Below are positions 52,016 to 63,600 of a DNA stretch of 64,000 nucleotides, in pieces (the first letter of the stretch is position 1; each line of letters starts with the position of its first letter). The notes under the pieces were generated by a model. The model had not been told where the DNA came from. It ran no database searches and was given only the letters and a program-made list of their open reading frames with translations. Source of the stretch: Trogon surrucura (Eukaryota > Chordata > Aves > Trogoniformes > Trogonidae); contig CM036620.1 of NCBI GenBank assembly GCA_020746105.1, positions 27,854,118 to 27,918,117 on the forward strand, written 5' to 3'. The position numbers and the translations under genes are program-made.

Positions 52016-52063
52016 CTGGTAAGGGTGGGTGTCAGGTACATCCTCAGGTGAAGAAAGTCAATT
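52016..52063 (-). CDS. Weak 48-nt exon-like block
   Basis: On the minus strand, GTGTTGCCTTACCCAG precedes 48 nt ending TTACCAG|GTAAGATAAG, an excellent donor. The single open frame reads IDFLHLRMYLTPTLT. The same bases contain a plus-strand donor-like GGTAAGG because CTTACCTGGTAAG is palindromic. The acceptor is modest and the peptide unrecognised. Confidence 0.12.
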
Positions 52064-52200
52064 CTGGGTAAGGCAACACTGAACCAGCTAATAGGGGTGA
52101 CATGGTTTGTGGTGAACTCTTCAGTTTGCTTCTGATTTCTTGCTTAATAAAGCCATAAACCAGGAGTTACCTTCCCCCTTTCTCCCAGCCCCCCGGGCTT

Positions 52201-52220
52201 TGGATAACAACAGTTATCCA
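52201..52220. repeat. 8-bp hairpin, 4-nt loop
   Basis: TGGATAAC, AACA loop, GTTATCCA. Perfect stem just after a C-rich run. Confidence 0.85.
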
Positions 52221-53067
52221 CTCAAGTGTCACAGTCATATCCAGCAAACACAATATTCACTTTGCTCACATGGATCAGTGCTGTCTTAGCAACATTTTTT
52301 AGAAGCTGAAGTACTCAGAAAATAAGATAAAAACTAGAGTAAAGCAATGATTCTAATGGATTAAAAAAACAGAGTATACATTTTTATGGTCAGCTCTCCT
52401 ATTTTCCGCGATAGAGCTGGGTAAATTCTGACCTCATAAAAGCTTACCAAATCCCCTGCAGAAAGATCTCTTGAATCACACGTAAGAACTGGATACTTCA
52501 TTATGAACATTCATCAAATAGTCACATATTGAAAAGTGCTGACCCTGTATTCATAATCGGTGCAAAAGTATCATTACCGGAAGACAAAAACTATAGGTTT
52601 TAAAAACTAGTAAGTTTCATTAGGTTTCTAGATCTTGAAGACATATTTTTTTTCAATCGCAGAGACAACCATCATTGAAGTATTTTCTTACTTGTAGTGA
52701 ATCACCAATGGATGATTAAGTGCACGAAATGGTAAGAATAATAGAGTTTTATTTCAAAGGATAACTTTGTGATAGTTTACTAATAATTTATTCATAGATA
52801 TATTTAATAATGAAGATATTACGGCCAAAAAAGTGATGTTTGACTGTTGATAATACAAACGTTAGATTAAGTAGTAGAATTTTGCCAGTAATGTTAACTT
52901 GCAGCTCATTTCATATACAGCAGTATTTAATTAAATCCATAAGGGCAGAGTGTCCAGATGTTGTTTTTTAATTTAATAATGATGGAACCAATGAGATGCT
53001 GATAGGTTTGTAAACTAAGCCTTCAGAACATGGAGTATTCCACAGGGCCTTAAAAAAAACACAGAAC

Positions 53068-53107
53068 AAAAAAAAAAAAAAAGAAAGAAAAGAAAAAAGA
53101 AAAGAAA
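53068..53107. repeat. A-rich (AAAG)n-like tract
   Basis: Fifteen A bases followed by AAAG and AAAAG units. Simple repeat. Confidence 0.9.
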
Positions 53108-55079
53108 TGAAATCTTAGAGATGCATGGTTTGATGGCAACACAAAGTTAAATGAAAAATGATTATTTCTGCTGCATGCAGTCATGTAGGCAGCATGTAAT
53201 AATAAAGTTTTTTTCCCATTAATGATTGACATAACAAGGAATCAAGTGACAATGCACACAAAACTAGAAATATGACTCATCAGCTTGTGCATGACACAGT
53301 TCTACCGAGAAAACAGTTATGTACAACAGATGTCATGTTTGTACAGGAGAAAGGTCACTGGAGTCAGCCAGGTTATGCTAATAGAGGGAATCTACATGCA
53401 GCATGCACACATGAAAACATTCCCACATTAAGATAAAACCGTGTAAGCAGATAATTCTGCATTAAAAAGCACTCATTCTAAACGCACTAATATGACAAAA
53501 CTCAAACATGTTGCTTTATAATACAGTGATTATCCATGCCTCATTTCTGAATTTTGCTTGGTGAATCCAAGTTTTTATAATTTTTAAGAAAATACACTCA
53601 CAGCCTATTGTGAAATATTACTATATTTGAAAATTTCTGATTGTTACTGAAAGCAGTTGACAAAATTCTCTGTTCATTCTTTTGAACAAAATTCAAAAGG
53701 ATCTCAGTGCTGCTATGATATTCTCAAAAAAAAATAATCTATCTTCAAAATAAAACAAAAACCCCCCAACCTTCTAGGATGAATAAGTAGGAATAATTAA
53801 ACACTCTCCTTCTTTCCCTTCTTCCACCCATTAGAAGACATTTAAGCAAAAGTTACTGGCACTAAGTCTGGTCAATATTTCTAAGCACTTCTAAGTGCAT
53901 ATTTCATTGCACTTTAAAAGCAAGAGAGCAACAGCGTAACTGCAGATACAAAGAATAAGTTAAGACAAGGAAACACAGAGTAAGTAGAAAGATGGAAAAC
54001 TGAACAGGCAAGAAAAACATTGCACCTTTATTGCAGAGTGTATTAGAGGAAAACAGCATTTTTAAAGATACAGAGGCCATAGCATTGTATTAAATTCTGG
54101 TCTATGAGGAACTCCGCTATTGTATCATTAAGCCACATATTACTACAAAGATTTAAACAGCAGTTTCTTTACACAATCAGCCAGAAGCCCACTTGCATTC
54201 CGCAAACCAAACTGAAGATCATTCATACTAATTGAGCACCACTACAGAATGTAAATTTTACTGTTCTTTATTCCTAGAGATGGCAAAATCAAATGTGTAA
54301 TACCTGTTGATAATCAGCCACTAAAATAAAGTGATTACTGGAAGCCTGTCTTTTCCATATGGCAAGTCTCAGCTTCTGTTCCAGAGCTAAGTTACTTTTG
54401 AAGTTCATTTATGTGAAAAACTGCATCGTTTTTTGTGTAGCACCACAGACACCAAGCCCCAAGCATAAGCAAGCATCCTCTGGCAAGTTCAGCACTGGTA
54501 ACATGAACTGTTCATCTCGGCTGTGAGCAGTACGAGGTGTAACAATTCATATATGTTCATGACTTTGTCACTAAATGCAATTCAAACAGCAAGTATCTTT
54601 GCCTTTGATGGTGAAGCAATATATTTCTTAAGGGTTGGTGAGAGGCATCATTAAAACCAAAAAAGTTTCACCATAATGTTTCATTATCAATGGATGAGAG
54701 GTTTGACAGAATTTGCAGAAGCAGGAAATCGTAAAACACACATAGTTTTTAAAATGGTCTTTTGAAATTGTATACTAAGAAAAGGAAATTGGACATGAGA
54801 AGAAGAGAAAATGATTGCTAGAGAAAGTTGTGGGAAAGCAATTAGCATGCCAAGAACTGGGACATCCAGATATGAACAGATACACAGAAGTACAAGCAAA
54901 GACTAAAATGGTTAACGGTTTATTAAAGGCACTTATTTTTTAAAAAATAAATTTGCGTTCAAGAAAGGCATATTATGCACAAGTTTGCATTATTTCACTG
55001 TATATGTTAGAAAACAAACTTGGAGAGAAAATAAAAAATAAATGGAGGAAAATAACCTAGTACTAACATACAACAGCAA

Positions 55080-55470
55080 GTGGACAACAGTCTCCAAGGC
55101 GGAGGGGGCAGTGCGGCTTAGGCAGAAACAGGCAAAATGTTTCAGGTGGCAAAATGAAACTCATTTCACACTGTAATAAACTATGCAATACCGTGGGCAA
55201 GGAACACATTTATATTACACTGGAAAGGTCGAGAAGTTCAAGTAGTTTTGTATTCTTTTCCCCTGCCTTCCTAAAGTAGAGGACGCAACGCAACAGTCCC
55301 TCCCAGCATCCAAAAATCAGGCTGGCTGGGTGCCAGGGAGGTGAGGAGCATGGAAGGGCCGTGGAGGGGAACAGTTAGAGCATGCACCTCCACGTCTTCA
55401 CTCCCTCCACATGAAACACAGTGGCTCTGCAAAAAGCAACGCCCAGGCTTTGAAAGGAGAATGGAGGCAT
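55080..55470. other. GC-richer patch
   Basis: The plus strand contains GGCGGAGGGGGCAGTGCGGC and, at about 55281-55410, a run of G-rich segments (GGTGCCAGGGAGGTGAGGAG and GGGCCGTGGAGGGGAAC). It has several CpG sites in an AT-rich neighbourhood and sits beside the 3' end of the longest non-transposon open frame. No coding frame or repeat family is recognised. A regulatory element is possible. Confidence 0.4.
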
Positions 55471-55474
55471 GCTG

Positions 55475-56086
55475 TCAAAAGTAATGTAGAGCAAGGTACA
55501 AAACAAATATCTTGAAAAATGCATTAGTATAAATACTTATTAAATCTAATATCGCATGGTGGTATGCATGTTTAGAGTCAGTGCCTACTCCTGTATCACA
55601 CCCAGCACTGCTGTAAACGCAGCGCTGATGGATCAACAAGGAAAGGTATTTTTTGTTTGTAGCTATGCAAACCACCCAGTAAGAAGATTGGGAGTGATAC
55701 CACACAAGTTCATTGTCTGAGATTCTAGAAGCATAATACAAAACGTTAGGACTGCTAGACTGGAAAAAACTCTTGTTAAATGCGAAATGAGTTAAGGACC
55801 AGTCTAAAACCTGTTTATTTCGGCTGTACTTGTCAGTATGAAAGAGAAAGAACAAACACAACAGCAGTTCTGAGATGCGAAACCTAAAATAACAGCACAA
55901 AACAAACACAGAAAAGACAAAGAAATCCTTGCAGCTCTTGGGAATTTCTACTCTTTGTAGGATAAAATTAAGTACAAATTCTTTCCATCCAAAGACTGAT
56001 AAAGATTGACAAAGCAGTGCTGCGTCTGACTTGTTTTGGTGACAGAAATAGAACACTGTACTGTGATTGCCTAATTCTGCATTCAA
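55475..56086 (-). other. Longest non-transposon open frame, 203 codons
   Basis: A minus-strand frame is open for 203 codons from an ATG. The peptide is rich in F, Y, C, L and S, with segments such as FVFSVFVLCCYFRFRIS and LLLCLFFLFHTDKY. It has no signal peptide followed by a domain, no family motif and no splice context that I can identify. The composition is what AT-rich non-coding DNA gives when translated. Its length is unusual but not impossible by chance in 64 kb of six frames. I regard it as probably non-coding. Confidence 0.15.
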
Positions 56087-59000
56087 GACACATTTTAATG
56101 AAAACTCATTAGCAATGGCACATTTTGTAGTGTTTGTGTGATACCTGCACGATTCTTCGAACTACCTCTTTAGCTAGCAGCCATTACTACAGTTGTATTG
56201 CTTAACACGATCTTGTAATCGGTCCCAATGCCAGTTAACTGTACCTCTCCATCTTCCAGTTCGTTTTAGTAATCTGATCAACATGGAAGAAATTACTCCT
56301 TGATCTCTCAATAAGATAAGGCTTTGCAAACAAAGGAAGGTGAAGTGGGTTAAATTGGCATTGATTATTTAAGATACATGAATCATTTATTATTTAGCAG
56401 TCTGCCACATCAATCTGTTGTGCATATGGCTCTTTCTGCAAGATTCCCAACATGTTTTAAATGATTCTCAGTACACATATTGGAAAACAGATTAAATTTA
56501 AGAGATCCCTTGACATTCTGCAGTAGAAAGCAATTAGCTTTCTAAGAAACCTGGGTTGCTTTTTAGTGTCTTCCCTTAAATACACAAGGCAGCTGGCTTG
56601 ATATTTTACTTTCAATTTTAGTTAAGTAGCAAAGTGGTCATGTTAATCACTTAAGGATACTGTAGCATTTCTCATCTTGGAGGACCTTTTTCCTCTTTAT
56701 CAAAATCTATTTTGAACTTTATGTTTCAATTCCATAATTAAGTTTCATATTAGATCATTTTAATAAAGAGATTAAGCAATGTCCTTTGCAGTTCGAACAG
56801 TTCTTTATGAGAAACATTATCTTTACTGCTACAGACTTTAGCTTATACTTGCTTGCTAATACAGTAATCTAAAGCAATTTCAGCTGAAAAAAATTTCAGT
56901 GTACTGCAAGGGAGAAACCAGAGAAAGCTATACAAAGTATTACCCAACAATTTACAGGTATTGAAGGAGACCACATGATCCAAACTTTGCTGATCCTCTT
57001 GATAGCCAGAATTTGACTCTAATTATGTTACATCCACAATCACAAAATACACTATCTTAACCTTAACTTCTCTCTTACCCGAAACACTCAATCAACACTT
57101 GAAACCTTTTCAGTGCAGCTCCACAGAGAGAAGAACATTTTTTCCTTTTGAAACACTGCGTTTCTTCCTTCCTCACCCATTCCTCCCTACATACAGATTA
57201 TCCTCTAGCCTTTTTCATTACTGTACATCCTATGGGTGAAAGGATTAGTTCCTCATCTAAGTAAAAATCCTAACTTCCCTTTACTTTTTTTTAACAATGC
57301 ATCTAAATGCTAAAGAATAGTCTCTCAGCTACTGGAAACACTGTGCAGAAGTCAAACAACAGAGAGTATTGCTTTCTTCTGGGGGCTAACCTGTCTCAGG
57401 TTATTTGCACTGTAAAATAGGCAACTATGAAGTTTATGCAGTGAAAGAAAAGAATGAGAAAGAACACAAACTATTCACAGAAGCACTGACTTAAGGATTT
57501 CTAAAACTACATTCTGAAGCGCATAACAATATTTGTACAACATTGATGAACTAACGCTACACTAACTCCTGATAATGCTTTTATCTGACTATTGTTAGCT
57601 TCTAAACTTGCATGAAGAGGAAATAGAAGAGGTTACTTCTTTTTTTGCTTGGAATTACAGCAGCAAATCTGTAGTAATGACGGAACGAACTTAAATCTTC
57701 TGATTCCCTGTTAAACTAGATGTCTATAAGTGTTCAATGTATGCTATTTTCAGATTGTGTGACTAATGGAGTGAAAATCATATCTAGCATTCTCTGATCT
57801 GTTTTGTGGTTTTCTATTTAATGTAATTTCACATCAGCACAATATTCTTGTAGTTATACACACACACATCCTGAATAAAATGACGTACAGACACTGCTTC
57901 ACAGGGTTACAACTTGCTCTTTCAAATCTCATATCAAAGCAAAGAACAATTGCCACTTGGTTGCAAAAGAAACACAGTTGAACCTATCATTGCCTGCAAT
58001 AACCATCCTTTGAATAAAAAGTTGCACAATCTAATAAATAAGTGACCAGAAGTTTGTAAAAATATAATGAAAAGTGTAAACACTATTCATTTGTGCATTC
58101 TTCTCCACTGAATTCCCGTCACAATAATCAGAGTAACCATGTCTTATTCCCATAGATCAGCTCAACTTTCTAATCAATTATTTTAGCAAGTACCCTGTCC
58201 AAGGTAAATACAGGTGGATGTTCCAGACAAAAAACATTCCCCATTTTGTTTTGTTCTTACATTGCATCACCCCATATAGAAAAGGTCTGACTGCAGCCAT
58301 CACATGGTATTATCTTTAATACCCAGGTCTCAGCCAGAAAACTGTATCTGTTTGAGGAAGGAGGTTCTAATTTTATTGCCAAAACAGCAAACATCTACGT
58401 TTGCTGACAGAAGACCTCCCTCTTCCACTCCTCTCCCCCACTCCCTCCCCATAAACTGTAAGGGAACACAGACTGAAAAAAGGAGAACAACATAAAAATC
58501 CATTAACAGAAACTCTGCGGTACGAGAGACCACATATTTGATTTGGGAGAGAACAATTAAATGCATAAATCTCATCTGTTTAAATACTAAAGAACAGTAA
58601 TTTAAAGAAGTGCCAACAACAAAAAAACCCAACCCTACAAATTGCTTATTCTCATGTTTAGTGGATGACTTCTATTTAAAATCTAAGATGTAATAAAGTA
58701 GCTGTTGAAGATAATTAGCCCCAGAAGAAAGGGATATGCAACATACATACATGTTTTCAAACATGTTTGAGTATTTCATTTTCACCATTATTATATATAC
58801 CTCAAAGTTTCAGAAAATTCCAGCAGACATAAGAGTTCATGCTAGGCAACCCACGAATAAGACATTAGTGCAGATAGACACATTGAGTAAAATACTAACT
58901 TCTTTACCCTGAAAAAAATACTAAAACCAAAAAGTATACAAAAACCCCACACATATGTTGAGTAATATTTATAAAAATAATAACAACAAACACATTTTTG

Positions 59001-60020
59001 TCAAAAGTAGTTGACTTCTAAAAAATAAAGTTAGTACCTCTGACTTGAATCAGTTTAATAAAAACAGTCTGAAAAAAACACCAAACTGTGTTTTGCTTCA
59101 AGAATTTTAAAAACTCAAAGATGATTTTTTTATGTTTCTATATTCAGAAGACTATCCGAAGACTCAAAAGACAAACCTTGAATACTTCACTGATATAAAA
59201 CATCTTGACGGAAAGTGTCAAAACCTGGTTTAATTCCAGTGTTGTTATCTTTCTATAAATTTGAAACAGCATCTTGTTATACATCAATGCAGAACCACAG
59301 TCTAATTTTGCAGAACAGTCCCTGGTTACAAGTATTGTAAGATTTTGCTCAAATCACAGACTAGAACTTCGCTTAGTATTTCACAGTACAGCATTCTTAA
59401 AGAAAGATTATTCAAGAAAGACTATATAAACAAGCAAGTCTCATACACATAGTCCACCAATGTCCCACAGTCAGAAGACTTTCATTTGAACAAAAATGTG
59501 GAAAAAAGTATTTCTACAGTTAAGGAATCTTCCTTGACAATGTTCTTGCATAAGGATACATATTACCAATTCACATTCTAGCCAAAATTCTGACAGACAC
59601 TCTTCAGGAAACAGAACTTTAACCTTACTTTGCAAAATTGTATTTATCCCATTATCTTCCAAAATTCAAATATTGTTGGTACAGTATATGACAATTATAA
59701 GCTTAATAACCTCAATTAAACTGCCAGTAAATGTGTAAATGAATAACGAAAAAAAAATCCAGTAACATATATCGTCCACATCCACTAACCCTCAGCTTTT
59801 TGTAAACCATAAAATGAATAGGGCACATTGGTATGCTGGCAGGTAGTTGTGATTATCTTCTCAAGTTTCAGAAGATATTTTAGAATCATATAAGCACAAA
59901 GGACAAATGATGTTCCAGTAAATCCCGCTAAATCAATGCATGGACACAACAGCAGCAGAGGCAAACAGGCTGAACACCCACAAAGATGATAAAAAAATAC
60001 TGTTCAATACAGCTACTTAC
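56087..60020. other. AT-rich non-coding DNA, probably intronic
   Basis: If the 60021 exon is real, this is the start of the intron 3' of it. A 63-codon minus frame at 59471-59662 contains EDNGINTILQSKVKVLFPEE, but its phase would not continue from the 60021 exon. A strong plus-strand acceptor-like run (TTTTTTTGCTTGGAATTACAG, ending about 57660) has no matching donor. Confidence 0.45.
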
Positions 60021-60098
60021 ATCATGGCCTACAAGTTCTGTCTGCGTGGATTTATCTGCTTGGGAAGCAAGAACCTTCTGAAAGCACTGAGCCTTTTC
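60021..60098 (-). CDS. Predicted 78-nt coding exon, unknown gene
   Basis: On the minus strand, TATTTTGTTTTACAG precedes 78 nt that end at CATGAT|GTAAGTAGC, a consensus donor. Two frames contain stops; the third is open for exactly 26 codons and is in phase 0 at both ends. The peptide starts EKAQCFQKVL and continues ASQADKSTQTELVGHD. It is hydrophilic and K/Q/E-rich, as expected for a coiled coil or linker, and its STQTE element recurs in many cytoskeletal and dynein-related proteins. I cannot assign a family. A possible upstream microexon at 60966-60980 has compatible phase. This is the best host-gene evidence in the window. It implies a minus-strand gene with large introns. Confidence 0.55.
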
Positions 60099-60965
60099 CT
60101 GTAAAACAAAATAACATATCCTAGGTGACTCATATTTTTCCTCACTGGGCTTGCAGCTACAAATATCCAGATAAGTTCAGAACTCACGCACAGATAGCTG
60201 TTCAGAAAGAGTTTTATTACGGCACTACTACCACTGGGAGGTTTATTTCCTTCCTGGTATTTCCTTTTACAACTTATCTTTCTCTTAAACCGTCAGTGGA
60301 CTCAGAAAGCCCAACTGTGGTAGAGCTGGGCCCAGAAGAAGGATGTCACTGAAGTGTGATGCAAAGCAAGCTTCTTCCAGAGCAGACACAGGTACGAAGC
60401 ATAAGCAGCAGCAGTGACTCTTCCAAACACCAGCACATTGCAACAGCAGAGAAATCATTTCTTTTAGGAAACATAAAAGAACAGGCAAACCACCACAGGT
60501 CACAACGCTGAGACAAATTCCACCTTGCCTGAATAGAAACACGTTAGGAAAGCCTAAACATCTCTTGGGTGTTGTACAGGTTTCTGCTTTTCCCATCCTT
60601 GTCCCCCCGTACCTCAGTCATTTTTGGAAGTCTGGTGTGGAATCTTTGGGACAAGCTGAGCAAAGAAATTTGGCTGATTTGACAAAATTATGCATTACTA
60701 AAAAAAAGCATTTCGATACTTGATTTGAAACTCATCACTGAGTAGAAAAATTGATCCTAATGAAGCCCTTACATACGCTATATAATTTTCCAGGAGAAAG
60801 TATACAATGAAACAATTGTAAATATATGGGATAAGTCTGGAAAAGGAACACAGAAGGGGAAGGTTCCATGAATAGAGGATACAAAGTCCTTTACTGCACT
60901 GACTTAGGTTTTCCTGTCTACAGAGTGAGTTTTATTTTTCAGCTTTATTCATACAAAATACTTAC
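60099..60965 (-). other. Putative 867-bp intron
   Basis: This segment begins GTAAGTATTTTG and ends TTTTACAG on the minus strand if both flanking exons are real. It contains a 103-codon minus frame at 60285-60596 of C/L-rich composition that I consider spurious. Confidence 0.35.
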
Positions 60966-60980
60966 CTTTGACTCAAATTC
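60966..60980 (-). CDS. Possible 15-nt microexon (EFESK)
   Basis: The minus strand reads TACTTTCTTAAATCTTGAG, then GAATTTGAGTCAAAG, then GTAAGTATTTTG. The donor (AAAG|GTAAGTAT) matches consensus almost perfectly. The acceptor ends in GAG, which is less favoured, but a branch-point-like CTAAAAC lies upstream. No other AG occurs for over 100 bases upstream, so the exon cannot be longer without an in-frame stop. It encodes EFESK in phase 0, which joins in frame to EKAQCFQ of the next exon. Such tiny in-frame exons are often neuron- or muscle-specific. It remains a prediction. Confidence 0.33.
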
Positions 60981-62546
60981 CTCAAGATTTAAGAAAGTAT
61001 GTTTTAGTTTTAGACAGGTAGGTATTACAGTAAAACAAAATTTGTTTAAGTTTTATTTCATGTTAATTGAATCAAGTTGAATGAATCTCCGCAACATTCT
61101 AAAGCAATGTTTCATGCACAAATTCCTTGAGACCTTTCTGCCTTTGTGAAAACCCAAAGTTATCGTCTTTCAGAGGCTTTCTAGTGAAACTGAATGAGTG
61201 ATTTTTCGCATACAGGACCCAGTCCTCATACCACTGCATATGCTGTACTCTACCACATTCTCCTGAGCTACCACAAAGCTTCCAAAAGCTTTTTCATTAA
61301 GTCTTATGTTGAAATGTAAGGATTTAGACAAAGCCAAAACACAGTACAAGGTGCTTCCTTAATGCCTCCATTTTTATTTTGAAAAATTTCATAGAAGCAC
61401 AGAAGGTTAAGTTGTCCCATCCTCCTGCTTTCTGCCCTTTCACTGTGTGCATTTGAGAGGAGTTGACTCCACCTTCTCTATATTAGGTAGCAAAAAGACT
61501 GCAAATAAATCCTTTCTTATCCTCCTCCTTTTCACAGTAAACAAAAGAGGTGCCTTTTGCCTCTCTGGAGACCAAGAAGGGACCACATAATTTATTTGTA
61601 AAATATTTTTAGATTTTTAGGATCAGGCAACATACTTCTAGGTGACTTTTTTAAGACAGAGCATAAATTAACATCTTAAAGTTTTGTGAGTTGTTATTTC
61701 CTCTTCTAAAAAGCATTAAGAGTACATTTGCTAGGTGACAGGGATAAGAGCATTAAAAATTCTCATTCCCTGGGTTCATCCTAACTAGTGAAAAGGCAAG
61801 AAGAGCCGTTGGTGATTTTTAAGTTAGATAACTCATAGAAACATTGCCAGCAACATTCATCACAACTCCTCCCTCTCATGCATGTGTGTGAGAGCGTGTG
61901 TGTTGGAAGAAAGAGAGATAAGAACTATGTGGAAGGACATTTCTCCATCATTTGCAGTTGCTTAAACTACTGAGCTTATTAACTGAAGTATTTCAGCAGC
62001 CTTAGTGAAAAACATTAGATCACGATCAGTAAAGCTATTACTTCACATGGGAATAAGCTCACATGTAGTTTATACCTCAAACTAATGTCTCAAACTAGAG
62101 GTAGTTTAAGAGTGTCATTGTTTATATACTTATTATTTCATTACTACATTTGTATTAAGTCACCAAGAGGTGCTGAAATAGGAAGATAACAGACATCAGC
62201 TGATCACTTGCATGTAAAAACATTACAGATAAAATAGATATATGAAATATAACATGAAATACTGTAAGTGAAAAGAGGCTTAGTCTCCAACACTACTAGA
62301 CAGCTACTAGACAAAAATTGGAGTCAGTTACTACCAGACTACTTATATTTAGGAAGTCAGTATAGGTTAACACATCTTGAAACATTTGACTGGCTTTTTA
62401 CAATGTCACTTCTCTGAACAGCAGAGTCTTTTCATAGTTTTGACTGTGAATAGCTCAAAGTTATTTTTTATGACCATTCTCTTATCGAATACTCTATCAG
62501 TGACAGCACTGTGACCACTTGTGGTGCTTTCTTTAATTGCATATTC

Positions 62547-62575
62547 TAAATAAATAAATAAATAAATAAATAAAT
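62547..62575. repeat. (TAAA)n microsatellite
   Basis: About seven perfect TAAA units. Confidence 0.97.
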
Positions 62576-62623
62576 TTGAAACTTGTCTTGAACAGTCACG
62601 CTAAACCAAACAGCAAAACTCAC

Positions 62624-62653
62624 CCTTCCAGCTGTTTTGGAGGAATCAGAAGT
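62624..62653 (-). CDS. Weak 30-nt exon-like block
   Basis: On the minus strand, CTGTATTGGCTAACAG precedes 30 nt ending GGAAGG|GTGAGTTTTG, a strong donor. In phase 0 it reads TSDSSKTAGR, which would join in frame to the EFESK microexon. An alternative upstream acceptor (GATTCCTTAG, giving 62624-62684) opens a different frame whose phase does not fit. The acceptor is mediocre, so support is thin. Confidence 0.18.
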
Positions 62654-63289
62654 CTGTTAGCCAATACAGCTGTGCCTCTCAACACTAAGGAATCTATTTT
62701 GACTAGTGATAACATATTAAAATACCATTTTCCTTGACAACTGTTTCACCTTTATTCTTACTTAGATTAAAAAAAACCTCACAACTCTTTGCCTTCAAAT
62801 CTCTTCATATTCAAAAGACTCAATCTTTCTCTCATTCAGTCTTTACAGATTATTGTATGACTTTATAAAGACAAATCTGATTTACTTGGGTTTTCTCTCA
62901 GCATGCATCCAAAACAGTATAAACTTGTCAGCATCAGCACTGCAGACAGATTTACAACTCGCATGTGATCGCTTCCCTTGCTTCAGGCATTTACCCCACT
63001 GCGAATAACAACTTATGTCTGCCACAGAACCAGGGGAGAAAAGCTTTTCTTCAGAAGACTTATAAAAATGCAAAGTCTTTTAATTCTGATGTGCTTTGGG
63101 ATTAAACTTAATCAACAGCAGCAGTTAGGCAGTGAGAGCAAAGGGATAACAAGTAGCACAAAAAACTGCTCCCTAGCATCTATTCTACCTAATTTACAGA
63201 CGACAATAAGCTACAAAATTGACTATATGACAGTTATTTCCACAGAAATTGAGTCCCTGTTGGTTTGAGTCTCAGTTTGGGCAGAAAAC

Positions 63290-63600
63290 ATAATGCACGC
63301 AGCATAGCTCCAGTGATCAGCTGTGGTGCAGCTGAATCACATCACACTTGAAAATGCTTTGTGAAGCCCAACAAAAAGCTCAGCTGTCTCTCGAGCACAG
63401 GATAAGCAAGCAGCTACAGCGTGGTTCAAGACCAGCAGACAAGTACTAAGAACTAAGGTACTAAAAAGCCCCAACAAATTTAGAGGCATTACTCTGGAGT
63501 CACAGCCGTGAACGGGTATGATCAGCCCCAAGAGGACTAGTCCATGGCTCAGGAGAAAAACAAGAGAGAATTCGGTGGGATCACCCAAGTGTGCACAAAT
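63290..63600. other. GC-richer LTR-like patch
   Basis: Higher-complexity sequence with a TATA-like TAAAAAGC (about 63462-63469), then GAGTCACAGCCGTGAACGGG. An 83-codon minus frame (63337-63588) is hydrophobic but unrecognised. It could be an old LTR fragment or a conserved non-coding element. I could not define ends. Confidence 0.2.

Larger units (their letters stand above)
50701..55079. other. AT-rich non-coding DNA
   Basis: No gene is supported. Small features (a splice-like block at 52016-52063, a hairpin at 52201-52220 and an A/G tract at 53068-53107) are listed separately. Confidence 0.5.

Noticed and set aside
57661-57712. Plus-strand frame QQICSNDGTNLNLLIPC after a strong acceptor-like tract
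   Set aside because: No donor follows before the stop codon, and it would be on the opposite strand to the best exon.
60285-60596. 103-codon minus-strand frame between the two exon candidates
   Set aside because: It lies inside the putative intron, is rich in C and L, and has no splice or family support.
61388-61500. CR1-like traces (CATAGAAGCACAGAAGG and TTGACTCCACCTTCTCT)
   Set aside because: Only two short resemblances without the conserved GGTTGGAAGGGACCT block; too weak to call an element.
62886-63018. 133-nt minus-strand block with a strong acceptor and a GTAAAT donor
   Set aside because: The donor is weak, the phase does not fit the downstream candidates, and the peptide is unrecognised.
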